Source: JAEELC01 sp963621965 (GTDB taxonomy: Bacteria; Bacillota_I; Bacilli_A; Acholeplasmatales; Anaeroplasmataceae). From it: a stretch of 27,145 nucleotides of DNA. The stretch covers positions 1 through 27,145 of the forward strand of contig CAVFGN010000027.1 of the NCBI GenBank assembly GCA_963621965.1, written 5' to 3'. A program made the translations under genes and the position numbers. Positions 7,941 through 14,800 of the stretch are shown here, piece by piece; the stretch's first letter is position 1; each line of letters begins with the position of its first letter. The notes under the pieces are model-generated. The model saw nothing but the letters and a program-made list of their open reading frames with translations. It searched no databases and was not told the origin of the DNA.

Positions 7941-8669
7941 ATGGGAAGAGCTCATGAGGTTCGTGCCGCATCAATGGCAAAGACTGCTTTAATGAAGTCT
8001 AAAAAGTATTCAAAATGGGGAAAGGAAATTTTCACAGCTGCAAAAAGTGGTGTTCCTGATCCAGAAATGAACCAAAATTTGAAGAATACTATTGCTCGTG
8101 CTAAAAAAGACCAATGTCCTGCTGACGTTATCAAACGTGCTATCGAAAAAGCTGCTGGTTTAACAAGTGGTGCTATGAAGGAAACTTCATATGAAGGTAT
8201 GGGTAACGGTAATGTAGCTGTTATCGTTGAATGTTTAACTGATAACGTAAATCGTACAGTTTCAACTGTTCGTGCTGCTTTCACTAAGACTGGTGGTACT
8301 TTCGGCGCTTCTGCTGGTTTCATGTTTGAACGTAAAGCTTATTTTAGATTCACTGAATTAAGTGAAGATGAAGCTTTAGAAGCATTATTAAATGCTGGTG
8401 TAGAAGCTGATGTAACAACTGATGAAGAAGGATATACTGTTGTTTCTGGTGATCCTAGTAGTTTCCAAGAAATCAGCGATGCACTTGCTAGTGTAAATGC
8501 TGAAATCGATTATGATACAAATGAAGTATCTATGATTCCTACTGCTAAGGTTTCTTTAACTCCTGAACAACAAGAAAAGTTTGAACACATGCTTGAGATT
8601 TTACGTGAATCAGAAGATGTACAAACTATTTACCATAATGCTGATATAGCTGAAGGTGAAGAAGAATAA
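7941..8669 (+). CDS. YebC/PmpR/TACO1-family protein
   Basis: 242 aa from the ATG at 7941. The start MGRAHEVRAASMAKT matches the TACO1-like branch of the family (MGRA-E-R...), so the in-frame ATGs at 7905 and 7929 are probably not used; AAAGGA at 7924-7929 is the nearest ribosome binding site, 11 bases from 7941. Conserved family blocks follow: a KYSKWGKEIFTAAK segment, DPEMNQNLKNTIARAK, YEGMGNGNVAVIVE, TDNVNRTVSTVRAAFTK and GTFGASAGFMFERK. Members were named as transcription regulators; recent work links YebC/TACO1 to relief of ribosome stalling. It is monocistronic with a terminator at 8675. Codon choice (GCT, GGT, AAC) looks enriched, suggesting high expression. Confidence 0.93.
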   Translation: MGRAHEVRAASMAKTALMKSKKYSKWGKEIFTAAKSGVPDPEMNQNLKNTIARAKKDQCPADVIKRAIEKAAGLTSGAMKETSYEGMGNGNVAVIVECLTDNVNRTVSTVRAAFTKTGGTFGASAGFMFERKAYFRFTELSEDEALEALLNAGVEADVTTDEEGYTVVSGDPSSFQEISDALASVNAEIDYDTNEVSMIPTAKVSLTPEQQEKFEHMLEILRESEDVQTIYHNADIAEGEEE

Positions 8670-8674
8670 TTAAG

Positions 8675-8700
8675 AATCTCGCTTTTTGCGAGATTTTTCT
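8675..8700 (+). terminator. intrinsic terminator after the yebC-family gene
   Basis: AATCTCGC (8675-8682) and GCGAGATT (8688-8695) form an 8-bp stem around a TTTTT loop, ending in a T-rich tract. Confidence 0.85.
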
Positions 8701-8710
8701 TTATATTTTT

Positions 8711-8741
8711 TTCACATTTTAATATATCTTTAATGTATAAT
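8711..8741 (+). promoter_or_regulatory. probable promoter of the nfeD-stomatin-ANTAR operon
   Basis: A perfect -10, TATAAT (8736-8741), lies 20 bases before the GTG at 8761. The best -35 candidate, TTCACA (8711-8716), is at a long 19-bp spacing, so the -35 assignment is weak. Confidence 0.5.
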
Positions 8742-8760
8742 TGTATTTGAGGTGAGTGAA

Positions 8761-9192
8761 GTGGAATATGCAATTTTAATTGTTTGGTTTATAATAGCTA
8801 TTCTAGCTTTAGTTATTGAAATATCTACAACAGAATTGGTATCTATTTGGTTTATTATCGGGGCCTTTGTTACAATGATCGTATCAGCTATATGGCCTAC
8901 TGCTTATATTGCTCAAGTAGTTACATTTACAATAAGTTCTATATTAGCTCTTTTAATTTTAAGACCTATTTTAAATAAGAAATTAAAATTAAATAAAAAG
9001 AGTGAGGCGGACAACCTAAATACTATGAACGGATATGTTGGCTTTTGTGAAACTGATATAGACGATAAAGGCGGCAAAGTTAATGTGAATGGTACAAGTT
9101 GGAATGCAAAAAGTTCAACTTTTATCGAAAAAGGTGAGAGAATTAGAGTTGTAAAGGAAGAAAATATAACTCTTATCGTAGAAAAGGAATAG
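8761..9192 (+). CDS. NfeD-family membrane protein
   Basis: 143 aa from the GTG at 8761, chosen because GAGGTG (8749-8754) lies 6 bases upstream; the GTG at 8752 falls inside that ribosome binding site. Three membrane helices (about 3-21, 26-46, 48-67) are followed by a soluble OB-fold domain (about 85-143) with the typical GGKVNVNGTSWNAKSS and IEKGERIRVV pattern. Short NfeD proteins act together with SPFH/stomatin-like partners in the membrane, and the next gene is exactly that, starting 9 bases after the stop. Precise cellular role of the pair is not settled. Confidence 0.9.
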   Translation: MEYAILIVWFIIAILALVIEISTTELVSIWFIIGAFVTMIVSAIWPTAYIAQVVTFTISSILALLILRPILNKKLKLNKKSEADNLNTMNGYVGFCETDIDDKGGKVNVNGTSWNAKSSTFIEKGERIRVVKEENITLIVEKE

Positions 9193-9201
9193 GTGGGAAA
9201 A

Positions 9202-10152
9202 ATGATTTTATCTTCAAGTGTTGGTGTTATTATTGCAATTGTTATTATTTTATTATTTGTTATTATATTAGTTTCATGTTCATTTAAAGTTGTTCAGCAA
9301 AGTGAACAATACATTGTAGAGCGTCTTGGTAAATATTCTAAGACTCTTGAAAGTGGTATGCATTTTGTACTTCCATTTTTTGATAGAATTGTTGCAAAAG
9401 TAAGTTTAAAAGAACAAGTTGCTGATTTTGAACCTCAATCCGTTATTACTAAGGATAATGTTTCTATTCAAGTTGATACTGTAGCTTTCTTTAGAGTTAC
9501 TGATGCTAAAAAATTTGCTTATGGTGTAAGTAAACCAATTGAAGCTATTAATAAATTAACTATGACAACTCTTCGTCAAATCATAGGTAATTTAACTTTA
9601 GATGAAACGCTAACTAGTAGAGACTATATTAATTCTCGTATTCAAGAACCAGTTGATTTAGCGACTGACGCATGGGGTATTAAGATTGTTCGTCTTGAAC
9701 TTAAAAATATTGATCCGCCTACTGATATTAAAACGGCAATGGAAAAACAAATGAAGGCTGAACGTGAGAAACGTCAAGCAATACTTTTAGCTGAAGGTGA
9801 GAAGCAAGCTATGATTACTCGTGCCGAAGGTGAAAAGGAGTCTAAGATTTCTAAAGCCGAAGGTGAAAAGCAAGCGCGTATATTAGCAGCTGAAGCGGAA
9901 AAAGAAGCTATTATACTTGCGGCAGAAGCTGATGCTAGAAGAATAGAGGCAGCCGCAACTGCTGAAGCAGAGGCTATTAAGCAAATAAAAGAAGCTGGTG
10001 CTGATGATAGAGTTATTCAATTAAAGAGTTTAGAAGCACTATCTAATCTAGCTAATGGACAAGCTACAAAAATAGTTGTTCCATCTAATTTACAAGATTT
10101 AACTGGCATTATAAGTGCAGTTGAAACTATTAAAGAAGAAAAAGATAAATAA
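9202..10152 (+). CDS. stomatin/prohibitin-like SPFH (Band 7) membrane protein, QmcA type
   Basis: 316 aa from the ATG at 9202, four bases after AGGTGGG (9191-9197); the upstream GTG at 9193 lies within that site. One N-terminal membrane helix (about 4-27) is followed by the Band 7 domain: QQSEQYIVERLGKYSKTLESG, then DNVSIQVDTVAFFRV, and WGIKIVRLELKNIDPP. It continues as a charged alanine-rich coiled coil. Between 9790 and 9954 this coil is five consecutive 11-residue units beginning AEGEK/AEAEK/AEADA, a hendecad pattern. SPFH proteins build large membrane-bound oligomers with NfeD partners. It is the middle gene of a nfeD-SPFH-ANTAR operon. Confidence 0.93.
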   Translation: MILSSSVGVIIAIVIILLFVIILVSCSFKVVQQSEQYIVERLGKYSKTLESGMHFVLPFFDRIVAKVSLKEQVADFEPQSVITKDNVSIQVDTVAFFRVTDAKKFAYGVSKPIEAINKLTMTTLRQIIGNLTLDETLTSRDYINSRIQEPVDLATDAWGIKIVRLELKNIDPPTDIKTAMEKQMKAEREKRQAILLAEGEKQAMITRAEGEKESKISKAEGEKQARILAAEAEKEAIILAAEADARRIEAAATAEAEAIKQIKEAGADDRVIQLKSLEALSNLANGQATKIVVPSNLQDLTGIISAVETIKEEKDK

Positions 10153-10161
10153 CGAGGCAAT

Positions 10162-10695
10162 ATGGATAAGATACTTGTGTTTAGTCGTAATGAGGAAATA
10201 AATAGAAGAATTAAAGTTGCATTTAAAAACGACTTCAATCTTTGTTTTACATATTTTGATATCTATAATTACGTTTCCCAAATTAGTAGACATAAACCAA
10301 ATCTTATCCTTTTATTATCTTCTGATGTTGATTTTAATCTAGTTCAAAAATTGATTTCTTCAAACTTGCCAATTCTACTTATTCGTGATACAGAATTTAA
10401 TATATCGGGTTTTGAGAATTTGGAAAATTTTTACGAAACTGATAAAAATAAGATTGATGCTTTATACGAATTAGCTAAAATTATTATTAAAGATTATAAA
10501 AATATTTTAGATTTAAAAAAGAAGAACGAAGAATTAAAAGAGAAAGCTGAAGAAGAGAGACTTATGAAAAGAGCTAAACTTCAACTTATGAAACAAGGAA
10601 TAAGTGAAGAAGAAGCTTATAAGTACATTTTACAAAATTCAATGAAAAAAAGAATGTCAAAAAAAGATATATGCATGCAAATTTTAAATGAATAG
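10162..10695 (+). CDS. ANTAR-domain RNA-binding antiterminator with degenerate receiver
   Basis: 177 aa. Residues 1 to about 105 have a receiver-like fold pattern (KILVFSRNEEINRRI, NLILLLSSD, LPILLIRDT), but the acidic pocket is missing and the phospho-acceptor Asp position in the LILLL strand is not Asp, so it looks like a pseudo-receiver. A charged linker helix (about 112-135) leads to a C-terminal ANTAR domain: RLMKRAKLQLMKQGISEEEAYKYI, then MSKKDICMQIL. ANTAR proteins (AmiR, NasR, EutV) bind paired hexaloop hairpins in nascent mRNA and block terminators. Just such hairpins lie 55 bases downstream in the glnA leader. The gene starts 9 bases after the SPFH gene, GAGG at 10154-10157, so it belongs to that operon while facing its likely target. 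Confidence 0.85.
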   Translation: MDKILVFSRNEEINRRIKVAFKNDFNLCFTYFDIYNYVSQISRHKPNLILLLSSDVDFNLVQKLISSNLPILLIRDTEFNISGFENLENFYETDKNKIDALYELAKIIIKDYKNILDLKKKNEELKEKAEEERLMKRAKLQLMKQGISEEEAYKYILQNSMKKRMSKKDICMQILNE

Positions 10696-10715
10696 CGTTT
10701 TCATGTAAAATTTTA

Positions 10716-10743
10716 TTGATTTTAAATACGTTTATATTAAAAT
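10716..10743 (+). promoter_or_regulatory. glnA promoter
   Basis: TTGATT (10716-10721), 16-bp spacer, TAAAAT (10738-10743). The expected start near 10750 is immediately before the first ANTAR-type hairpin (10751), which would put both hairpins and the terminator in the 5' leader. Confidence 0.6.
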
Positions 10744-10750
10744 ATTATTG

Positions 10751-10799
10751 TAGGCAAAGGCGCCTAGATTTAATATAAATGAAATTTGCAAAGATGCAA
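10751..10799 (+). promoter_or_regulatory. two-hairpin ANTAR-target RNA motif in the glnA leader
   Basis: Hairpin 1: TAGGC (10751-10755), six-base loop AAAGGC, GCCTA (10762-10766). Hairpin 2: TTGC (10786-10789), six-base loop AAAGAT, GCAA (10796-10799). Both hexaloops have A at position 1 and G at position 4, the diagnostic bases of the dual-hairpin target of ANTAR proteins. A 19-base linker separates them and an intrinsic terminator follows 19 bases after hairpin 2. Seen directly: stems, loops, order. Inferred: binding by the ANTAR protein encoded just upstream and read-through into glnA. Confidence 0.8.
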
Positions 10800-10818
10800 T
10801 TATTTGGTTTTTAGCAAC

Positions 10819-10845
10819 AAGGAAACTCAAATGTTTCCTTTTTTT
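10819..10845 (+). terminator. leader terminator (attenuator) upstream of glnA
   Basis: AAGGAAAC (10819-10826) and GTTTCCTT (10833-10840) form a perfect 8-bp stem around TCAAAT, followed by five more T. It lies 28 bases before the glnA ATG, so it would stop transcription before the gene unless antiterminated. The 5' arm can alternatively pair with 10802-10812 (about 11 pairs including G-U and one bulged C), a candidate antiterminator fold. Confidence 0.85.
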
Positions 10846-10872
10846 ATTTATACTAAATCACATGGAGGAGAA

Positions 10873-12228
10873 ATGAAAGGTTATACAAAAGAAGACATCA
10901 GAAAAATCTGTAAGGAGGAAAACATTAAGTATTTACGTATGCAATTCACTGACATGAATGGTGGATTAAAGAACGTTGAAATTCCTGCTGATAGATTAGA
11001 TGATGCAATGGAAAACGAAATTATGTTCGACGGATCAAGTATCGAAGGATTTGTACGTACAGAAGAAGCTGATATGTACATGGTTCCTGATTTAGATACT
11101 TTCCTTGTATGTAGTTGGGAAGATACAACTTATGGTAAAGTTGCAAGATTTATTTGTGACGTTTGTCAAAGAACAAAGACTGGTGAATTAGTACCATTTG
11201 CCGGAGATCCTAGAGGACAATTAAAGAAAAATATAGAAATTATGAAGAAAGCAGGTTTCTCTAAATTCAATATTGGTGTTGAACCTGAATTCTTCTTATT
11301 TAAAGTTGATAAGACTACAGGTGAACCTACTCTTGTTCCTAATGATGAAGGTGGTTACTTTGATGTAGCTCCTATTGATGGAGATGTTGATTGCAGAAGA
11401 GATATCGTTCTTGAACTTCAAAAGGTAGGGTTTGTAGTTGAAGCTGCTCACCACGAAGTAAGTATCGGTCAACATGAAATTGACTTTAGATTTGATAACT
11501 CACTTGAAGCATGTGATAATGTTCAAACATTCAAACTTATTGTAAAGAACGTTGCAAAACGTCATGGATACCATGCAACATTTATGGCTAAACCTATTTA
11601 TGGTATTAACGGAAGTGGTATGCATTGTAACTGCTCTCTAACTGATAAAGATGGAAAAAATATTTTCTTTGATCCAACAAGCGAAGATGGCTTAAGTGCT
11701 ACAGCTAAAGCTTGGATTGATGGTATTTTAACACATGCAAAAGGCTTCTGCTTAGTTACAAATCCTACTGTAAACTCGTATAAGAGAATTGTTCCAGGAT
11801 TTGAAGCACCTTGTTATATTTCATGGTCTGAAGCTAATAGATCAACAATGATTCGTATTCCTTCGGCTAGAGGAAATAAGACAAGAACTGAGGTTAGAAG
11901 TGTAGATCCTACTACAAATCCATACCTAGCTGCTTCTGTATTACTTCGTGCCGGTTTAGATGGTATCGCAGGTACAGCTAAACACTTTGAAGAAATTCAT
12001 ACAAACTTATTCGCTTGTTCGCAAGTTGAACGTGAAGCTCTAGGTGTTGATTGCTTACCAGAAAACTTAAAAGAAGCTATTACTGAATTTAAGAAAGATC
12101 CATTAATGCAAGAAGCAATTGGAGCTCATTTAACTAAGAAGCTTATTGAAGCTAAACAAATTGAATGGGATGACTTTAGAACTCATGTTACTGAATGGGA
12201 AATCAAGAAGTATTTAAAGATGTTCTAA
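10873..12228 (+). CDS. glnA: glutamine synthetase type I (GSI-alpha)
   Basis: 451 aa from the ATG at 10873, preceded by GGAGGAG (10864-10870). A longer open frame from 10786 runs through the leader hairpins and terminator and is not real. The enzyme makes glutamine from glutamate, ammonia and ATP. Landmarks: MFDGSSIEGFVR with R62, characteristic of the feedback-regulated GSI-alpha form; EPEFFLF and NGSGMHCN metal/substrate motifs; NRSTMIRIPSARG; and EVRSVDPTTNPYLA. At the position of the adenylylated Tyr of enteric enzymes there is Phe (THTNLF-like segment), so control by adenylylation is not expected. Expression is probably controlled by the ANTAR leader. Confidence 0.97.
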   Translation: MKGYTKEDIRKICKEENIKYLRMQFTDMNGGLKNVEIPADRLDDAMENEIMFDGSSIEGFVRTEEADMYMVPDLDTFLVCSWEDTTYGKVARFICDVCQRTKTGELVPFAGDPRGQLKKNIEIMKKAGFSKFNIGVEPEFFLFKVDKTTGEPTLVPNDEGGYFDVAPIDGDVDCRRDIVLELQKVGFVVEAAHHEVSIGQHEIDFRFDNSLEACDNVQTFKLIVKNVAKRHGYHATFMAKPIYGINGSGMHCNCSLTDKDGKNIFFDPTSEDGLSATAKAWIDGILTHAKGFCLVTNPTVNSYKRIVPGFEAPCYISWSEANRSTMIRIPSARGNKTRTEVRSVDPTTNPYLAASVLLRAGLDGIAGTAKHFEEIHTNLFACSQVEREALGVDCLPENLKEAITEFKKDPLMQEAIGAHLTKKLIEAKQIEWDDFRTHVTEWEIKKYLKMF

Positions 12229-12237
12229 TAATAAATT

Positions 12238-12261
12238 GTGTGGTTTAAGGCCACACTTTTT
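12238..12261 (+). terminator. intrinsic terminator after glnA
   Basis: GTGTGG (12238-12243) pairs with CCACAC (12251-12256) around a 7-base loop, then five T. Ten bases after the glnA stop. Confidence 0.85.
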
Positions 12262-12275
12262 ATTTCAAAAGTATC

Positions 12276-12304
12276 TTGAAAATAAAAAAAAACTATGGTA
12301 ATAT
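12276..12304 (+). promoter_or_regulatory. rpmE promoter
   Basis: TTGAAA (12276-12281), 17-bp spacer, TAATAT (12299-12304) with extended-10 TGG. The -10 lies within a perfect 10-base palindrome GTAATATTAC (12298-12307). Confidence 0.55.
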
Positions 12305-12320
12305 TACTAGCGTAAACTTT

Positions 12321-12341
12321 CTATGGCTTATAAAGCTATGG
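12321..12341 (+). promoter_or_regulatory. leader hairpin upstream of rpmE, candidate r-protein leader
   Basis: CTATGGCTT (12321-12329) and AAGCTATGG (12333-12341) pair over 9 bp (two G-U pairs) around a 3-base loop ATA, ending one base before the Shine-Dalgarno GGAAGGAG (12343-12350). The position is right for translational autoregulation by ribosomal protein L31. L31 leader motifs are known in several phyla; whether this hairpin belongs to one was not tested. Confidence 0.45.
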
Positions 12342-12360
12342 CGGAAGGAGATTTAACGTT

Positions 12361-12567
12361 ATGAAAAATGGAATCCATCCAGATTATAAGAAGGTAACAG
12401 TTACTTGCACAACTTGCGGAGCTAAGTTCGAATCAGGTTCAGTACTTGATGAAATCCGTGTTGATACTTGCTCAAACTGCCATCCATTCTATACTGGTAA
12501 GCAAGCATTCACTCAAAGTGATGGTGCTGTTGATAAGTTCAACAAGCGTTACAACTTAAAGAAGTAG
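12361..12567 (+). CDS. rpmE: 50S ribosomal protein L31 (bL31), zinc-binding form
   Basis: 68 aa. Starts MKNGIHPDYKKVTVTC and carries the signature CSNCHPFYTGKQ and FNKRYN. Four cysteines (16, 19, 37, 40) form the zinc site, so this is the Cys-containing paralogue expected under zinc sufficiency. Strong ribosome binding site GGAAGGAG at 12343-12350. Monocistronic with its own promoter and a terminator at 12577. tdk follows, an order often seen in Firmicutes (rpmE-tdk). Confidence 0.97.
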   Translation: MKNGIHPDYKKVTVTCTTCGAKFESGSVLDEIRVDTCSNCHPFYTGKQAFTQSDGAVDKFNKRYNLKK

Positions 12568-12576
12568 TAAGAAATT

Positions 12577-12603
12577 ACACTAGTTTAGGCTAGTGTTTTT
12601 TTC
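12577..12603 (+). terminator. intrinsic terminator after rpmE
   Basis: ACACTAG (12577-12583) and CTAGTGT (12590-12596) form a perfect 7-bp stem around TTTAGG, followed by a run of T. Confidence 0.85.
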
Positions 12604-12665
12604 TTTAAAAAACACTAAAAAAAATCCTTATAATAATATATAATATTATAAATTGAGGTATTTTT

Positions 12666-13256
12666 ATGGAATATAGTGTTAATAAATCTGGATATATTGA
12701 GGTTATTTGTGGTCCGATGTATGCAGGTAAAACTGAGGAATTAATCAGACGTATCACAAGAATGGATTATGCAAAGAGAGAGTATGTAGTTTTTAAACCT
12801 AGAATTGATGATAGATACTCCGTTAGTGAGATTTCGAGCCATAATTTAAGAAAAATTAAAGCTATTAATATTGACAATGCTAACGAAATTTACAATCAAA
12901 TTACAAATACTACACAAGCTGTAGTAATTGATGAAGTTCAATTCTTTGATAGTTCGGTAATTGACGTATGCAATGATTTAGCTAAGAGAGGGCTTCGCGT
13001 TATTTGTGCCGGTTTAGATTTAGATTTTAAGGGAGATCCGTTTGGTATTATGCCAACTTTGCTAGCTTATGCTGAAAAAGTTACAAAACTTACTGCGATT
13101 TGCGTATGTTGTGGGGAAGAAGCAACTCGTACTCAACGTATTATAGAAGGGCATCCTGCTTATGATTTTGATCCTGTTGTTTTAGTAGGAGCTAAAGAAT
13201 CTTACGAAGCTAGATGCAGAAAGTGCCATGTAGTGTTACATAGAAATGAAAAATAA
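12666..13256 (+). CDS. tdk: thymidine kinase (type II, TK1-like)
   Basis: 196 aa. Phosphorylates thymidine for dTTP salvage. The P-loop is GPMYAGKT (16-23), the catalytic base region is IDEVQFF with E90, and a structural zinc site is formed by C146, C149, C184 and C187 (CVCCGEE and CRKCH). TTGAGGT at 12653-12659 is the ribosome binding site; two TATAAT sequences (12629-12634 and 12639-12644) lie upstream without a convincing -35. The 3' end overlaps tadA by 11 bases. Confidence 0.97.
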   Translation: MEYSVNKSGYIEVICGPMYAGKTEELIRRITRMDYAKREYVVFKPRIDDRYSVSEISSHNLRKIKAINIDNANEIYNQITNTTQAVVIDEVQFFDSSVIDVCNDLAKRGLRVICAGLDLDFKGDPFGIMPTLLAYAEKVTKLTAICVCCGEEATRTQRIIEGHPAYDFDPVVLVGAKESYEARCRKCHVVLHRNEK

Positions 13257-13701
13257 TTTCATGGATTTAGCACTAAGAGAAGCCAAAAAAGCATATTTGA
13301 AAGGTGAAATTCCTGTTGGGTGCGTTATTATTAAAGACTCTAAAGTGATTGCGCGTGCACACAATAAAAAAGAAGAAAAGAGGGACGCAACAAGTCATGC
13401 TGAGATACTTGCAATTAAAAAAGCAAGTAAGAAATTAAACAATTGGCGACTTGATGATTGCGAAATTTATGTAACTCTTGAACCTTGCGTTATGTGTATG
13501 GGTGCGATAATGCAATCTCATATAAAAACTATTTATTATTCTTTAAATGATAATGCAATGGGCGCATGCGAATCTAAAATAAGTTTACAAAATATTAATT
13601 TTCAAAATCCACCTATTAAAGTTTATGGTCATATTCAAGAAGATGAATCAAGAGAACTTATCCAAAACTTTTTTAAGGATTTAAGAAATAAGAAAAATTA
13701 G
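13246..13701 (+). CDS. tadA: tRNA-specific adenosine deaminase TadA
   Basis: 151 aa. Deaminates the wobble adenosine of tRNA-Arg(ACG) to inosine. The zinc-dependent deaminase motif is H51-A-E53 (TSHAEILAI) and P80-C81-VM-C84 (EPCVMCMGA), with PVGCVII upstream. The ATG at 13246 lies within the end of tdk; a second in-frame ATG at 13261 is possible, and neither has a good ribosome binding site, so coupling to tdk is likely. In Firmicutes tadA commonly precedes the SRP RNA gene; here ffs is 1.7 kb downstream beyond an insertion element. Confidence 0.95.
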   Translation: MKNNFMDLALREAKKAYLKGEIPVGCVIIKDSKVIARAHNKKEEKRDATSHAEILAIKKASKKLNNWRLDDCEIYVTLEPCVMCMGAIMQSHIKTIYYSLNDNAMGACESKISLQNINFQNPPIKVYGHIQEDESRELIQNFFKDLRNKKN

Positions 13702-13725
13702 TATAAAATAAAACCGAGGGAATTT

Positions 13726-13785
13726 ATGAAAAAGAATAAATTTTATATTATTTATAGTGTTTTTGCACTAGCTTTTAAAAAGTAG
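13726..13785 (+). pseudogene. 19-codon 5' fragment, probably cut by the insertion element
   Basis: ATG at 13726 with GAGGG just upstream opens a frame MKKNKFYIIYSVFALAF, a lysine-rich start followed by a hydrophobic stretch, as in a signal peptide or membrane anchor. It runs into the terminal repeat of the IS remnant and stops at 13783-13785. The good ribosome binding site with an abrupt end at the element suggests that this is the front of a disrupted gene. The remainder cannot be identified with certainty. Confidence 0.4.
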
Positions 13786-13820
13786 ACCATTTGGGTGCTT
13801 ATTTATACACCCAAATGGTC
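13785..13820 (-). terminator. inverted repeat at the 3' end of the IS transposase
   Basis: Perfect 13-bp repeat, GACCATTTGGGTG (13785-13797) and CACCCAAATGGTC (13808-13820), with a 10-base loop. On the minus strand it follows the transposase stop directly and is followed by CTACTTTTT, so it reads as the element's own terminator. Confidence 0.65.
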
Positions 13821-14800
13821 TTATTTACACAAAAAATTAAGCAATGTATACAACTCGGCTAGCACGTTCTTTCTTTCCTGCTCTCTCTTTATGTACTTTA
13901 ATTGTACCCATATTCTTTTTTTTAATGAATTAGGAGAGAACATATGAAGGTATTCACAATTAAAGAAATGAATGTATTCACGAATCTGAGTAGGTACATC
14001 ATCAGATTCATTTATATGTAGATCTATAAATAATGCCTCTTTAGCCCAATCGTTTATAGCTTCCATAGCACCATTATCGGTTGGTGTTCCAGCACGAGAC
14101 ATGGAATGAATTATATTATAGATTGGTAGAGATTCATTAAACTTTTTAGAACAATATACAGAACCTTGGTCAGTGTGTAACACTGTCTTGAAGTCTGAAT
14201 ATTCTTCCTTCTTTTTAAGTAACTCTAATAAAGCGTTATGATATGTTTGTGGAGCACCTTTCTTATCAGATAGTGCACATGCTTTTGACATTTAGCCAAC
14301 GATAACCATGAGAAGGATATGTGTTTATGGTATAGGGTAAATAACTCGATATATAAGGCTCTTTTGTTCTTTGGTGCTAGGTTTATTAAGCCTATCCATC
14401 CATTTATAAAAGCCCGATCTATTGATTCCCATTTCCTCACATAATTTAGAAATGCTATATTTACCAGACAACTCCATTATTGCTTTATAGTCTTCATTTT
14501 GAGACTAACGTATTCCTTCGCTTGACCACGCTATGCCACATAGTATCCTTTTTTTAGTCGTGAAATTTCAATGTCTCTTCTCATTAATTCTTTTTTCAAT
14601 TCATCAATGTTCATGGAATCATAATCATTGTTTGAAGGCTTTAATTGGGAAACTTGATAGTGAATAGGTTTGTTTTCATCAAAGACAGAACAATCTTTAT
14701 TAAATGCCGTAATCCATTTTTCAAATGTCTTAATAGGCACGTTATAATTGTTGGCTACAAGAATAGTTGATTCTTTGTTTACGCAAACTTTGATGCACAT
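13821..14800 (-). pseudogene. broken IS3-family transposase orfA/orfB
   Basis: Read on the minus strand. orfA remnant 14800-14531 has an HTH-like part (ILVANNYNVPIKTFEKWI) and a zipper-like end (IDELKKELMRRDIEISRLKKGYYVA) at an A7-G slippery run (14555-14549), where IS3 elements shift to orfB. The orfB start is broken by stops and shifts: KAIMELSGKYSISKLCEEMG, NRSGFYKWMDRLNKPS, then HGYRWLN about 14290-14320. Next, 14291-13821 gives 156 aa of the DDE domain C-terminal half, with the second Asp in LHTDQGSVY and the Glu in GTPTDNGAMEAI. The block with the first catalytic Asp is deleted, so it cannot be active. Confidence 0.85.

Noticed and set aside
10786..10872. N-terminal extension of glnA from a TTG at 10786
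   Set aside because: The extra 29 codons run through the second ANTAR hairpin and the leader terminator; GGAGGAG before 10873 and the family N-terminus support the shorter start.
13785..13820. Perfect 13-bp inverted repeat considered as a recombination site
   Set aside because: It directly follows the transposase stop codon and is followed by a T run on that strand, so the terminator reading is simpler.
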